A DNA stretch of 64,000 bases, taken from Cytophagales bacterium. Lineage in GTDB: Bacteria > Bacteroidota > Bacteroidia > Cytophagales > Spirosomataceae. The DNA lies in contig RDXN01000053.1 in assembly GCA_004292855.1 (NCBI GenBank), positions 30,472 to 94,471 on the forward strand, in the 5' to 3' direction. Positions within the stretch are counted from its first letter, which is position 1; every line of letters starts with the position of its first letter. Below the pieces are notes generated by a model. It was given only the letters and a program-made list of their open reading frames with translations. It was not told the DNA's origin and ran no database searches. This document shows positions 34,049 to 44,200 of this stretch, piece by piece. A program made the position numbers and the translations under genes.

Positions 34049-35459
34049 CAGTCAAACAGTCGCCCGGTGGGGAGGCTTTGTTTTTTTCGCTGCCGTTTTT
34101 GTGCCGCTTTTGGTGCTGTCATTTTTTAATCACCCCTCGGCTGCCGACGATTATTGCTTTGCCGATACTGCCGTTCGCGAAGGCTTTTGGCAGGCCCAGA
34201 AATTCTACTATGACTTCTGGACGGGTCGCTATTTTTCCAATTTTCTGGTCCACGGCAACCCCCTCGTGTGGGGCTGGTACGATGGCTTCCGGCTTATCCC
34301 GGCCCTGGCCCTCATCGGTTTGCTGGCTTCGGTCTACGCCCTCATAGGTGAACTGCTACGTGGACATAAACCTATAACCATCTGGCTGGCAACGGCTCTG
34401 GCGTTTTTCACGATGATGGTAGCCCAGCAAAGCACCGTCGAAGCGTTTTTCTGGACAGCCGCCGTAGCCTCCTACACCGTACCAACCGCCCTGACGTTTT
34501 ATTTGGTGGCCATCATGATTCGGTGGTATCGATTACCAGCGAGTAGTCTGCTACGTCCGCTTACGTTTGTTTGGGCGTCATTTCTGGTATTTGCCAGTGT
34601 GGGGTCGGGTGAGACCAACCTGATCTTGCTGGTGCTGTTACTGCTTGCCATTGCGGGTTATCGACTGCTGTTTAACCGAAAGTTTGATCTGTTTCTGGTC
34701 GGTCTGGTACTTGTGTCAATGGCGTCAAGCTGGTTGTTGTTTCGGGCACCGGGCAACGCCGTCAGGATGGGCGGCAACCCCCACAGTGGCGATTTTGTAG
34801 CCTCGTTTGTGGGGTCAATTGGGTGGCTCGGAAAGTCGCTGGGCACCTTGTTACTTACGACGCCCCTGTTACCACTCTCACTGCTGTTTGTGCCGCTGGC
34901 TCTGCGGATTCTTCGCACGGGTAGCCCCGTTCAGCACCTGTTTCAAGGCTCGGCCTGGCTCATTTCGCTGGCGTATGTGGGGTTATTGGCCGCCATGATC
35001 TTCCCGTCGTATTACGGCATTGGACTGCCCCCGGCATTCCGAACGATGAACGTCTTTTTCGATGTAGCGATTCTTGGTTGGTTCTTCACCCTGACCGTTT
35101 GGATCAACTCGCTGGCCCGCGCCGGTCGTCTCCACCTCGAACGGTTCCGATTGCCCGTTTGGGCACCCATTTTAGCTGGCATCTGGATGGTTGGCAGTCT
35201 CCTTTTTAGTCGTCCAATCCGGCTGGTATACAACGATTTGGCTCGCGGCCATGCGCTCACATATAACCGTGAAATGAACGCCCGCCGGGCGCAACTTCTG
35301 CAACCCACGGACACCCTGCGCGTTGCGCCGATCAGTGTATATCCACCCAGTTTGTTTGTCGAAGACCTCAACGCCAACCCCGATCACCTCTGGAACCGTT
35401 GCCAGGCGGGATATTATAAACATAAAAAAATTGAGTTGGCAGTGAGCAGCAGGCAGTAA
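34038..35459 (+). CDS. Polytopic membrane protein, DUF6056-like, possible glycan transferase
   Basis: 473 residues with about ten membrane helices. The first periplasmic loop has HPSAADDYCFADTAVREGFW and YYDFWTGRYFSNFLVHG, the acidic DDYC loop typical of DUF6056 and related lipid-linked glycosyltransferase (GT-C-like) proteins of Bacteroidota. A later conserved loop is FRAPGNAVRMGGNPHSGDF. It precedes a DPM1-like GT2 and another large membrane protein, so a role in adding sugars from a polyprenyl carrier to surface molecules is plausible but not shown. The last residues (KIELAVSSRQ) are encoded by an intergenic repeat, so the natural C-terminus has probably been altered by it. Confidence 0.72.
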   Translation: MNPISQTVARWGGFVFFAAVFVPLLVLSFFNHPSAADDYCFADTAVREGFWQAQKFYYDFWTGRYFSNFLVHGNPLVWGWYDGFRLIPALALIGLLASVYALIGELLRGHKPITIWLATALAFFTMMVAQQSTVEAFFWTAAVASYTVPTALTFYLVAIMIRWYRLPASSLLRPLTFVWASFLVFASVGSGETNLILLVLLLLAIAGYRLLFNRKFDLFLVGLVLVSMASSWLLFRAPGNAVRMGGNPHSGDFVASFVGSIGWLGKSLGTLLLTTPLLPLSLLFVPLALRILRTGSPVQHLFQGSAWLISLAYVGLLAAMIFPSYYGIGLPPAFRTMNVFFDVAILGWFFTLTVWINSLARAGRLHLERFRLPVWAPILAGIWMVGSLLFSRPIRLVYNDLARGHALTYNREMNARRAQLLQPTDTLRVAPISVYPPSLFVEDLNANPDHLWNRCQAGYYKHKKIELAVSSRQ

Positions 35460-35509
35460 TTATGGATTCGTGATTGCCAACTGCCTACTGCTCACTGCCT
35501 ACTGCCTAC
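35434..35509. repeat. AGTGAGCAG-type inverted repeat, second copy
   Basis: AGTTGGCAGTGAGCAGCAGG on the left and GCCAACTGCCTACTGCTCAC on the right form an imperfect hairpin related to the 9508-9579 element. It overlaps the last nine codons of the preceding gene and ends just before the GT2 start at 35514. Confidence 0.78.
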
Positions 35510-35513
35510 TACT

Positions 35514-36242
35514 ATGACCGCCATCATCGTCCCCTGCTACAACGAAGCCACGCGCCTGCCCGTCGCGGAGTTTGAGGCCTATTGGCAAGCCCGGCCCGAC
35601 GTTCGGTTTTGCTTTGTGGACGATGGCAGCACCGACCCAACCCGCCCCCTGCTCGAACGCCTACAGGTCAGGTATCCGCAGCAGGTAGAAGCCCTGATTT
35701 TGCCCCAAAACAGAGGAAAAGCGGGGGCCGTCCGGGCAGGCATGTTGCACATGGCGTCGGTTTCTTCGGTTCTCTATTTGGGCTTTTTAGATGCCGATCT
35801 GGCCACGCCCCTGTCGGCCATCGGCGATCTGGAAACGCGCATAGCTGCCGAGCCAACACTTGAATTGGTCATGGGGTCGCGCATAAAATTTCTGGGGACC
35901 GATATTCAGCGGAATCCATTTCGGCACTACGCCGGGCGGGTCATTGCAACCCTGATCAGTAACATCTTGCAGTTGGGTGTTTACGACACCCAATGCGGGG
36001 CCAAGTTGTTCCGACGCGAGGTGGTTCCGGGTTTGTTCAGCGAATCCTTTCTGAGTCCGTGGTTGTTCGACGTGGAACTGCTGGCGCGGCTGATCCGGCA
36101 GCACGGGCGGGAGGGTCTTGTCGGGCGTGTGGCCGAAATGCCTCTGCGGCAGTGGGTCGAGAAAGATGATTCCCGCATTCAGGTTTCGTATTATTTCAAA
36201 CTTTGGTATGAGTTGTATCGAATCAGCCGGGCTTATAAATGA
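35514..36242 (+). CDS. GT2 glycosyltransferase, dolichyl/polyprenyl-phosphate sugar synthase type
   Basis: 242 residues of GT-A fold. TAIIVPCYNEATRLPVAEF opens the domain. FCFVDDGSTDPTRP holds the first acidic nucleotide-binding motif, LPQNRGKAGAVRAGML the conserved lysine loop, and FLDADLATPLSAI the DxD motif. MGSRIKFLGTDIQRNPFRHY and YDTQCGAKLFRREVVPGLF are typical of DPM1/DPG synthases. These make polyprenyl-phosphate sugars from UDP- or GDP-sugars on the cytoplasmic face. No C-terminal membrane anchor is present. Its stop overlaps the next start (ATGA), tying it to the membrane protein downstream. Confidence 0.92.
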   Translation: MTAIIVPCYNEATRLPVAEFEAYWQARPDVRFCFVDDGSTDPTRPLLERLQVRYPQQVEALILPQNRGKAGAVRAGMLHMASVSSVLYLGFLDADLATPLSAIGDLETRIAAEPTLELVMGSRIKFLGTDIQRNPFRHYAGRVIATLISNILQLGVYDTQCGAKLFRREVVPGLFSESFLSPWLFDVELLARLIRQHGREGLVGRVAEMPLRQWVEKDDSRIQVSYYFKLWYELYRISRAYK

Positions 36243-37981
36243 AACGAATCGTACTCATACTCCCTATTGCCGTTTTTTTCGTGTATTTCTTCGCCCTGCG
36301 GTACGATATTCCGTGGTTCGATGAGTACGAGAACATCCCCTATTTTCTGCAACAATTTCTGGACGCAACCACCTTTACCGAACGGTTCAACGCCCTGTTA
36401 AAACCCAACAACGAACACCGCGTCCTTTATGCCCGGCTGGTTGTGTTGGGTCAGTACTGGCTCACGGGGGGCCTCTCATTCGAGGGTCTCATGCTCTGGG
36501 GCAATCTGGGGTTGGTGCTTATTTTCTGGCTTCTTTACCGAAGTACGCAAACGGAAATTGGGGCGTCGTATGAGATTGTTGGGGCGTCACGTGGGACGCC
36601 CCCTACCGTCATCTTACCCGTTACGCTCATGCTGTTTACGGCTCAGAACTATCTGCTTACGTTTACGGCCATTTATACTCTGCAATATCTGGCCATTATC
36701 ATGCTCGTTATGAGCACGTTCTATGTGCTGGCCCTTGATAAACCGGGAGCCTTTGCAGGCGCGTTGGCTCTGGGCGCATTGGCTACGTTCAGCATGGGTA
36801 ATGGTTTGTTACTCTGGCCCGCAGGGGTGGCTATGCTCGTAATTCGGCGTCGATGGGTGTGGCTAGGAGTCTGGGCAGTTGTGGGGGCAGTTTGCATCTG
36901 GCTTTACTTCCGGAACTATCCCGTTCAGCAAGGCAACGCCGAAGGGTTCAACTACGTGCTGGCGCATCCATTTCAAACACTGGCAGGTTTTTTCATTTTT
37001 GCCGGGAGCCTGTTCGACTTCTTCCCCACCTGGTCCGTCGAACGGCGGGCTGCGTTGCCGTTGGTCATGGGGGTTATCATCGTTGGGATTCTGGGATATT
37101 GGCTTGTCCAGGTGGTGATTCGTTTTCTGGCAAAACAATCGATAACGACCAAACCTGCTCATTTTCAGTCATTTCTGACTGGGGTAAGCCTGTTCCTACT
37201 GGCCAACATGGCCCTCATAGCTGTGTTCAGGATTCGGTTCTATTTCGGGATGGTATTGCACAGTTCGTACCGGACCTACGCGCTCGTCTTGACGGCGGTG
37301 GCGTATCTGGCCCTGATGAGTTTGCTTTCGCCTGGTCAACAAAAGCGGTGGGTGCCCCGGTTGTGGGTGCTGTTTCTTTTCGTGAACGTGCTCACCTACG
37401 TTACCTACGTGCCCGAAGCCATCCAACGCCGGAAGCATATGCAGGGTCTCACGTTTAATCAACGGCATAACCAAATTGGGCTGGGTGGAACCCAAAACTC
37501 CCCGTTAGCACGCTGGATTATTGAACTCGATAGCACCATGCGTGTACGCAACTGGCACACGTTGCCCAGTCCAGCCATTACGCCCGACGAGGTGCAACTT
37601 TTACAAGTACGGGGCATCACGCGGGATGCCCCTAATGCACGTACGCAATTTGGGGCGTCACGTGGGACGCCCCCTACGTTGCGCATTGCCGACCAACCCG
37701 ACTACATAAACATCGAGAGCGACCAACCCGATTATACAATTGGACTAAATAGGGGAACGTACGTTGTTTTCTGGCCCCAAAATCGCGATACCCAAGCCTA
37801 TGTGCTCTTTGCCGAACAACGTAAACCAACTGGTATCAACCCTTTTTCGCGTCCCAACGGCTGGCTGGCCTCTATGCCCAAAGCGTTATTGCCACCGGGC
37901 CGCTACACCCTCGGTCTATTTTTGACCACTCCCGAAACCTCGCGAATCGTTCTGCTCGACAACCAAGTAGACATTCGATAG
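36239..37981 (+). CDS. Large polytopic membrane protein with in-frame palindrome insertions
   Basis: 580 residues. About ten helices lie between residues 1 and 405. The first extracytoplasmic loop has YDIPWFDEYENIPYFLQQFL and LKPNNEHRVLYARLVVLGQY, acidic and His-rich as in GT-C-type glycosyltransferases. A soluble domain of about 160 residues ends the protein. It is coupled to the GT2 gene by a 4-bp overlap, which suggests it uses the lipid-linked sugar made by GT2; inference. It has an unusual feature: the peptide GASRGTPPT occurs twice (about residues 115 and 472), and a related GITRDAPNA once. All three are encoded by palindromic DNA repeats inserted in frame. Confidence 0.7.
   Translation: MKRIVLILPIAVFFVYFFALRYDIPWFDEYENIPYFLQQFLDATTFTERFNALLKPNNEHRVLYARLVVLGQYWLTGGLSFEGLMLWGNLGLVLIFWLLYRSTQTEIGASYEIVGASRGTPPTVILPVTLMLFTAQNYLLTFTAIYTLQYLAIIMLVMSTFYVLALDKPGAFAGALALGALATFSMGNGLLLWPAGVAMLVIRRRWVWLGVWAVVGAVCIWLYFRNYPVQQGNAEGFNYVLAHPFQTLAGFFIFAGSLFDFFPTWSVERRAALPLVMGVIIVGILGYWLVQVVIRFLAKQSITTKPAHFQSFLTGVSLFLLANMALIAVFRIRFYFGMVLHSSYRTYALVLTAVAYLALMSLLSPGQQKRWVPRLWVLFLFVNVLTYVTYVPEAIQRRKHMQGLTFNQRHNQIGLGGTQNSPLARWIIELDSTMRVRNWHTLPSPAITPDEVQLLQVRGITRDAPNARTQFGASRGTPPTLRIADQPDYINIESDQPDYTIGLNRGTYVVFWPQNRDTQAYVLFAEQRKPTGINPFSRPNGWLASMPKALLPPGRYTLGLFLTTPETSRIVLLDNQVDIR
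36579..36606. repeat. Intragenic palindromic repeat, copy 1
   Basis: The stem GGGGCGTC/GACGCCCC with loop ACGTGG lies inside the membrane-protein gene. The 28-bp unit is identical to 37650-37677 and encodes GASRGTPPT in frame. Confidence 0.88.
37611..37632. repeat. Intragenic palindromic repeat, variant copy
   Basis: Stem GGGGCATC/GATGCCCC, loop ACGCGG. Relative to the other two copies the G-C pair in the stem is replaced by A-T on both arms, a compensatory change. Encodes GITRDAP in frame. Confidence 0.85.
37650..37677. repeat. Intragenic palindromic repeat, copy 2
   Basis: Identical over 28 bp to 36579-36606 and 17 bp after the variant copy, in the same frame, again encoding GASRGTPPT. 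Confidence 0.88.
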
Positions 37982-38074
37982 CAGCGTGTTTCCGAATCAT
38001 TAAATCTTTGGTTATCAAGCGCAAAAACTTGACCGTTTAAATTTCCATGCTTACTTTTCGGCAATACCCATGTA

Positions 38075-40051
38075 TTGAAACCGCTCATGAACCTCTGTAC
38101 TTGTCTACTCAAGTTAATTCTTGTTGTGGGTCTTATGACTTGTGGAACGGGTGTAGACAAGTCATGGGCACAAGCCCCCGTCGAGGTTGGGGCGATGACA
38201 GAGCCGCTACCCCTTCAGGGTAATCTAGCCTACTTTAAAGAGGCCGACGCTCCGCTCAGCATCGAGCAGTTACTCCAGCGAAACCCCTCGTTCACTGCCG
38301 TTAAATCGCCCGTTGCCAATTTTGGCTACACCGCCGACCGACAGAATGTAAAACCAATTTGGTTGCGGTTCAACCTGAATAATCAGAGCAGCAAAGCCCG
38401 CCCACTCTACACACAAGTGAACTTCTGGTGTTTCGATTCGCTACAGTTTTTCCTGGTCGTACGCGACTCGGTGCGCGTTGCGACGGCGTCGATTGGGTGG
38501 CAAACCCCTGTCGAACAGCGGTTTGTGTATTCGCGCCACTTCCTCTTCCCCTTTACGCTCAACCCCAACGAAGAGGCAACGGCTTATATTCGGGTGCTGA
38601 AAAGCCGGGGAACGCAGATTATGCCCCTCACGGTGTTGCCTCAATCGGCCTTCAACCGGGTTACCCAAACGGAGTATTTATTTTGGGGGGGAACACTCTT
38701 CGCGCTTGCCTTCGTGACGCTGATGACCTTTTTCTTTTACCTCACTACCCGCGTTTCAATCTACTATAAATACACGCTGACCCTTGTTGGTCTCACGGGC
38801 TTTTTCGTTATCAATGAGGGCTTCCTGAACCAGTTTGCCTTCTCAGCGCAGAGTTGGCTACCAGGTCAGAATATCTATTTCCTGTTCCCGCTGCTTATTT
38901 TCTATACCCAACTGATTTTTATCCGTTCGTTTTTAACGCTACGCAAAACCCCCGCCTACCGCTGGCATTACATTGCGAAGGGCGTATTAATTTCTGGCAT
39001 CTTCTGCTTGTTTACACTCGTGATCGAACGGTTTGTAATCCTGCCTATCGGTCTTGAAAGTGTTCTGATGCGCATTTTTACACTTTGTTACTGGTTACCT
39101 ATGCCCGTTATCGGGGCGTATATTTTCATCAGCCTGTACCGGGGCTATCACGTCAACGAAACGGTTTTCTACCTCATTGCCGTAACGCCGTTTTACGTGC
39201 TCAACTTTGGGCAGATTCTGGCGAATTTTGGTATTCTCGACACAACGCCCGCCGTGGCCTATTACGCCTATCTGGGTCTTGCTGCGTTGTGGGAGGTGCT
39301 CGTGCTCACGCTTGGCCTAGCCTATCGGTATCGTTTTCTGCGTGATCATAAAGAAAAACTCGTTCACCAGCAGGGCGAGCAACAACGGCTGGTTTACGAA
39401 GCCGAGGTTCGGGCATTGGCCGTACACAACACCCTGCTGCTCGAAAAAGCCCGGATTGGCCGCGACCTACACGACAATGTGGGGGCGCACTTGTCGTTTG
39501 TGGTGACTAATCTGGGGGCGATCATCCGGCAGGCCGAAAGGCAACCTCTCGTTAGTACGGGCGAATGGACGACCCAACTGCGGCAACTCGTGGGCACCAC
39601 CCGCGAGGCCATTGGCATGTTGCGCGAAACCATCTGGGCCGTGCATCAGGACGAACTAACCCTTGCCGATTTTGGCAACCGATTACAGCAGTACATCGAC
39701 CGCTCCATACCGGATACCGATGGGTTGCTCGTCCATTTGAAGGTACATGGCGAATTACAAAAACCCCTGACATCGGGGCAGGTTCTCAACCTGTTCCGCA
39801 TTGTGCAGGAGGCTCTTAACAACATTGTCAAACATGCCGACGCTAGTCGGGTGCGGATAGCCCTAACGGCTCAACCAGAGAACCGTATCCACCTGCAAAT
39901 CAGCGATAACGGACGCGGTCTGACCGAACAAACCATCGACACCCTCGACCAACATTACGGCCTGCGCAACATGCAACGACGGGCTGAGGAGTTGGGCGGT
40001 CAGTTTCGCATTTACTCTGCACAGGGCACCACTGTCGAGATTGACCTGTAG
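38075..40051 (+). CDS. 7TMR-DISM sensor histidine kinase
   Basis: 658 residues. After a signal peptide (LLKLILVVGLMTCGTG) the extracytoplasmic 7TMR-DISMED2 domain spans about 45-180 (PIWLRFNLNNQSSKARPLYT then QVNFWCFDSLQFFL). Seven membrane helices lie at about 195-400. A short coiled coil leads to a HisKA_3 box, IGRDLHDNVGAHLSFVVTNL (His at about 465), and HATPase motifs EALNNIVKHADAS, ISDNGRGL and YGLRNMQRRAEEL. These receptors are thought to sense carbohydrates or similar ligands. No response regulator lies next to it. ATGs at 38075 and 38087 are both possible starts. Convergent with the inositol oxygenase gene, 8 bp apart. Confidence 0.94.
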   Translation: MKPLMNLCTCLLKLILVVGLMTCGTGVDKSWAQAPVEVGAMTEPLPLQGNLAYFKEADAPLSIEQLLQRNPSFTAVKSPVANFGYTADRQNVKPIWLRFNLNNQSSKARPLYTQVNFWCFDSLQFFLVVRDSVRVATASIGWQTPVEQRFVYSRHFLFPFTLNPNEEATAYIRVLKSRGTQIMPLTVLPQSAFNRVTQTEYLFWGGTLFALAFVTLMTFFFYLTTRVSIYYKYTLTLVGLTGFFVINEGFLNQFAFSAQSWLPGQNIYFLFPLLIFYTQLIFIRSFLTLRKTPAYRWHYIAKGVLISGIFCLFTLVIERFVILPIGLESVLMRIFTLCYWLPMPVIGAYIFISLYRGYHVNETVFYLIAVTPFYVLNFGQILANFGILDTTPAVAYYAYLGLAALWEVLVLTLGLAYRYRFLRDHKEKLVHQQGEQQRLVYEAEVRALAVHNTLLLEKARIGRDLHDNVGAHLSFVVTNLGAIIRQAERQPLVSTGEWTTQLRQLVGTTREAIGMLRETIWAVHQDELTLADFGNRLQQYIDRSIPDTDGLLVHLKVHGELQKPLTSGQVLNLFRIVQEALNNIVKHADASRVRIALTAQPENRIHLQISDNGRGLTEQTIDTLDQHYGLRNMQRRAEELGGQFRIYSAQGTTVEIDL

Positions 40052-40059
40052 CTCCGCCC

Positions 40060-40941
40060 TTACAGTTTCACCGTTGCAGGCAGATACTTTGCAATTAGAT
40101 CTTCGTAGTAAGGCTTCAACTCGCTTACAACGGGCGTTTTGGGGCTTTTCGAGTACAGATCGTACGGGTTAAACGCATCGACCCACTTAAACATGGCCCG
40201 GTCGTGGTTGTTGAGCAGGTGGTCGTAGGCGTTCTCGCGGTGTTGGGCGTAAAACGAGTGATACCGAATCATATACAGAGCCGGTTCGGGTAGGTAATCC
40301 TTCGTAATCTGGTACAGATACTCGTCGTGGCCCCACGACATCGTCACGTTGTCGAGGCCGCATTGGTGGCTATAAATTCCGTATTTGGTATTGTAGTCGG
40401 GGTTTTGACTATCGGGGTTGTCGGCAAAAAACTCTGGGTACACAATTCGATCCGAGTGGGCGCAACCCACCGGGAAGGTATCGCCCACCACGGCCCATTG
40501 CGGCTCGCCAAACAAACACAGCACCTTACCCATGTCGTGCAGGAAGCCCGTCAGCACAAACCAATCGGGGTGGCCATCAGCGCGGATAGCCTCGGCGGTC
40601 TGAAGCAGGTGTTGTAGTTGGTCGAGTTCAATATCGGGGTCGGAGTCGTCGACGAGGGTGTTCAGGAACTCCATTGCTCCCCAAACCGGCATTTCTTTCT
40701 TATCAAATTTCAGGTATTCAGCCCGCTTTTGTTGGACAAACTCAAACGTTTGATAGCGGTGATTGAGCCTATAAAACTCCCGGACGGTGTCGCGGGCAGG
40801 TGCTTCGTAATTCCGAAACTCCTCTTTGGTTTTTGCTTTCGATTCGGCTGGGTCGGGGTAGCGGGCGAGCAGGTCGTCTTCCCACTCGTCGAGCGAGGCT
40901 AAGGGATTGCGTTCACGGTCGGTCAGCGTTGGCTGTGTCAT
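40060..40941 (-). CDS. Inositol oxygenase (MIOX)
   Basis: 293 residues, the length of eukaryotic MIOX. The HD-type di-iron ligands are visible: His in [20 protein letters not shown], the HD pair in [18 protein letters not shown], then His in SWGHDEYLY, His in [10 protein letters not shown], and Asp in [16 protein letters not shown]. The N-terminal [20 protein letters not shown] is a family signature. The enzyme cleaves myo-inositol with O2 to D-glucuronate in the cytoplasm. No uronate genes are seen here, so glucuronate must be handled elsewhere. It is divergent from SusC/SusD across a gap with a perfect 20-bp palindrome, suggesting joint control with the sugar locus. Confidence 0.93.
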   Translation of the reverse strand: MTQPTLTDRERNPLASLDEWEDDLLARYPDPAESKAKTKEEFRNYEAPARDTVREFYRLNHRYQTFEFVQQKRAEYLKFDKKEMPVWGAMEFLNTLVDDSDPDIELDQLQHLLQTAEAIRADGHPDWFVLTGFLHDMGKVLCLFGEPQWAVVGDTFPVGCAHSDRIVYPEFFADNPDSQNPDYNTKYGIYSHQCGLDNVTMSWGHDEYLYQITKDYLPEPALYMIRYHSFYAQHRENAYDHLLNNHDRAMFKWVDAFNPYDLYSKSPKTPVVSELKPYYEDLIAKYLPATVKL

Positions 40942-41003
40942 AGCGATTCCGGTTGGTATTTGCTGCTACAAAGCTAGGTATCAGCAGGGTTATTTGGTTG
41001 CCT

Positions 41004-41023
41004 AAACACTTTTAAAAGTGTTT
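41004..41023. promoter_or_regulatory. Perfect 20-bp palindrome, candidate operator between MIOX and susC
   Basis: AAACACTTTTAAAAGTGTTT is fully symmetrical and lies 63 bp upstream of MIOX and 194 bp upstream of the SusC-like gene. Its size and position suit a dimeric repressor or activator acting on both genes; the regulator is not in the window. A hairpin role is less likely given the AT-rich centre. Confidence 0.6.
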
Positions 41024-41217
41024 CTACTCGAAAATCTGAGTGTAGATGTGCTAGTTCACAGTTAAATCGATTCATGAAAGCCAATGCCAAAATAGGCAAA
41101 CTTTACTAGGCAAGTCTGGGAAAGTAAATAGGTGAGCCTCTGTACTATTTTAACAAAAGATTATCTTTTACAAAGTCTTCAATTAATTAAAAAACGCATA
41201 CCAATCCTTTCACTCTT

Positions 41218-44200
41218 ATGAAGCAACATTACCAAATGAGGTGGCCCAGTTGGATAGCTGGTAGCCTGTTTAGTTCTGGTCTGATCGTCGGTGCGACGGT
41301 CGGCAACGCCCATGCGTTTACCCTGTCTTCGACCGGATTGCATGCATCCGTTACAACCCGCGCCGGGTCCGTGGCAGATGTTATTGTGACGGGTAAAGTC
41401 ACCGACGAAAAAGGGGCTGGCTTGCCGGGGGTGAGCGTTGTTCTGAAGGGTAGCACACAAGGCACTAATACCGACGGCGAGGGTAAATTTCGGCTTTCGG
41501 TTCCCAACAACTCGGCGGTGCTGGTCTTTAGTTTTGTCGGTTATGAGCGTAAAGAAGTGCCCGTTGGCTCCCAAGCCAGCCTGAACGTTCAGTTAACACC
41601 AAACGACGAGACCCTAAATGAGGTGGTTGTAGTTGGCTACGGTTCGCAGCTTAAGAAGGAAGTTACCGGGGCCGTGCAAACTATTAATGCAGCCGAAATT
41701 AGGGACCTACCCGTTTCGCAAATCGGGCAGAAACTCCAAGGACGACTAGCCGGTGTGCAGATCAACCAAACCACGGGCCGACCGGGCGCGGGTATCAACA
41801 TTCGTATTCGGGGGCAGTTGTCGGTATCGGCAGGTAGCGAGCCGCTGTATGTGGTCGATGGGTTCCCGATTACGGGCAACATCGCCCAGCTAAATCCTGA
41901 CGAAATCGAAGACATTTCGGTATTGAAAGATGCGGCCTCCACCTCGCTCTACGGGTCGCGGGCGGCCAACGGGGTGGTACTGATTACGACCCGTCAGGGT
42001 AAGGCCAATCAGACCAATGTTAGTTTCAACACCTTTGCGGGCATTCAGCAGGTGCCGGAGCGGGGGCGCGTAAAAATGCTTGACGCCCAGCAGTTTGCAC
42101 AGTTCAAAAAAGAGTTTTTCGAGGATCAGGCGCGCCCTGTACCGGCCGAGTTTGCCAACCCCGCCGACTGGGCCACTAAAAATAACGACTGGTATGGTGC
42201 CGTTCTTCGGCAGGCACATATGCAAAGCCACAACCTGACCATCAACTCAAACCGCGAACGCTCCCGGACATCCATTGTAGCCGGTTTTTTCGATCAGCAG
42301 GGCGTAGTACTCAATAACAAATACAAACGCTACTCGCTACGGGTCAATACGAGCTACGACATCTCAGACAAGGTTTCGATAGGCTTCAACGTAGCCCCCT
42401 CGTATGTGTTTGATAATACGCCCCGCACCGATGGCGACCGGGGCACGGGAATTCTGTTTAACGCCCTGCACACCTGGCCGGTCATGCCTATTCGGGACGC
42501 CAACGGTCAGCTAACCTTGTTTAATAATTTTCCGGGCAGCACAGGTAACATCTTTAACTACCCTAACTGGGTGCGGGCCGCCGAAGAGCTGACAAACGAA
42601 ACGCGTAATACGAACCTACTCTCGAACGCCTACATTCAGTATCGACCCATCAAGGGCCTGACGCTCAAATCGACGATCAACGTCGAATACCTGAACTCGA
42701 AGTTTTTCTTCTTCAACCCCTCAACGGCCACCAGTGCCATCAACGTGCCAGTGCCAACGCTGGCCGTATCGATCCGGCAGGCTCGCGAAGAGGTATCGTG
42801 GCTAAACGAGAATCTTGTTACGTACGCACGCAGTATCGGAGACCACAATTTCGAGGTGCTGGCCGGTTTCACGAATCAGTATTTTCGCCAAGAGGTAACG
42901 CGCATTCATGCAGACACTTATGCCGATGACCGACTGCCCACGGTTCAGGGCGCGCTGAATATTAATCGGGCAGCCGCTAACTTCCCCATTGGCTCTAATA
43001 TAGCTATCGGTGCCAACACAGGCAATGCTGTTAACGAGTGGGGCCTGACCTCGTACTTGTCACGACTGAACTACAATTTCAAAGGCAAATACTTACTTAC
43101 GGCGTCGATCCGTACCGACGGGTCGAGCCGGTTTGGGGCTAACAACCGTTGGGGAACGTTCCCCTCGGTATCGGCGGGTTGGGTCGTGTCCGACGAGGCA
43201 TTCATGAAGTCGGTACCGGCCATTTCGTTTGCCAAACTGCGGGCTAGCTACGGTATCATTGGCAACAACAACATTGGTAACTACACCCAGTATGCGCTGG
43301 TGAACAATACGGTGAACGCTGTTTTTGGTAATAATGTGGCTACTGGCGCGGTGGTTACGTCGTTGGCGAATCCGAACCTGGGTTGGGAAACGACGAATCA
43401 GTTAGACGTAGGTTTTGATATGGGCTTCCTCAACGACCGGATTCAATTCACCTACGATTTTTTCAACAAGCGGACCACCAACCTGCTCTATGCCGTGCAG
43501 ATTCCGCAGGAGGCCGGGTTTGGTAATTTCAATGACAACATCGGCGAAATTAGATTTTGGGGACACGAATTCTCGGTGAACAGCCGCAACACCACCGGCA
43601 AGCTGAAGTGGACAACCAATGCCAACCTCTCGTTCCTACGCAACCGGGTGGAGGCCCTGGCACCAGGCATCGACCGCGTCTATGGCTCATTTCACATCAC
43701 GCAGGTAGGACAGCCATTCGGTCAATTCTACGGGATGGTGAAAGAAGGTTTCTACATGAGTGCCGACGACATTAAAAATTCGCCTATCATTCCGGGACGT
43801 TCGGCGGTAGGCACCATCAAACTCCGCGATGTGAACGGCGATGGTGTCATCACCTTTGGGGGCGACCGCGACGACCGGGCCATCATCGGCAATCCGTTTC
43901 CGAAGTTTGTGTATGGCATTACGAACAACCTGGAATTTGGTAACTGGGACTTTTCGGTGGTCGGCTCCGGCTCGCATGGCAATCAGTTGTGGGTACGCCA
44001 CCTCTACAGCACAGCCAACCTCGACGGGGTGTTCAACATGGTTGAGGGGGTAAAAGATCGGTTCCGGGTTGCCCCCGACGGGCGGGTCATTACGCCGGGC
44101 GCAGGTATGTTCGGCGTGTCGAACGGCGGGGGTAACTTCACGGGTATCGAGCGCGACTGGGCCAGCAGTCACTTTGTTGCTGATGCGTCGTACTTCACGA

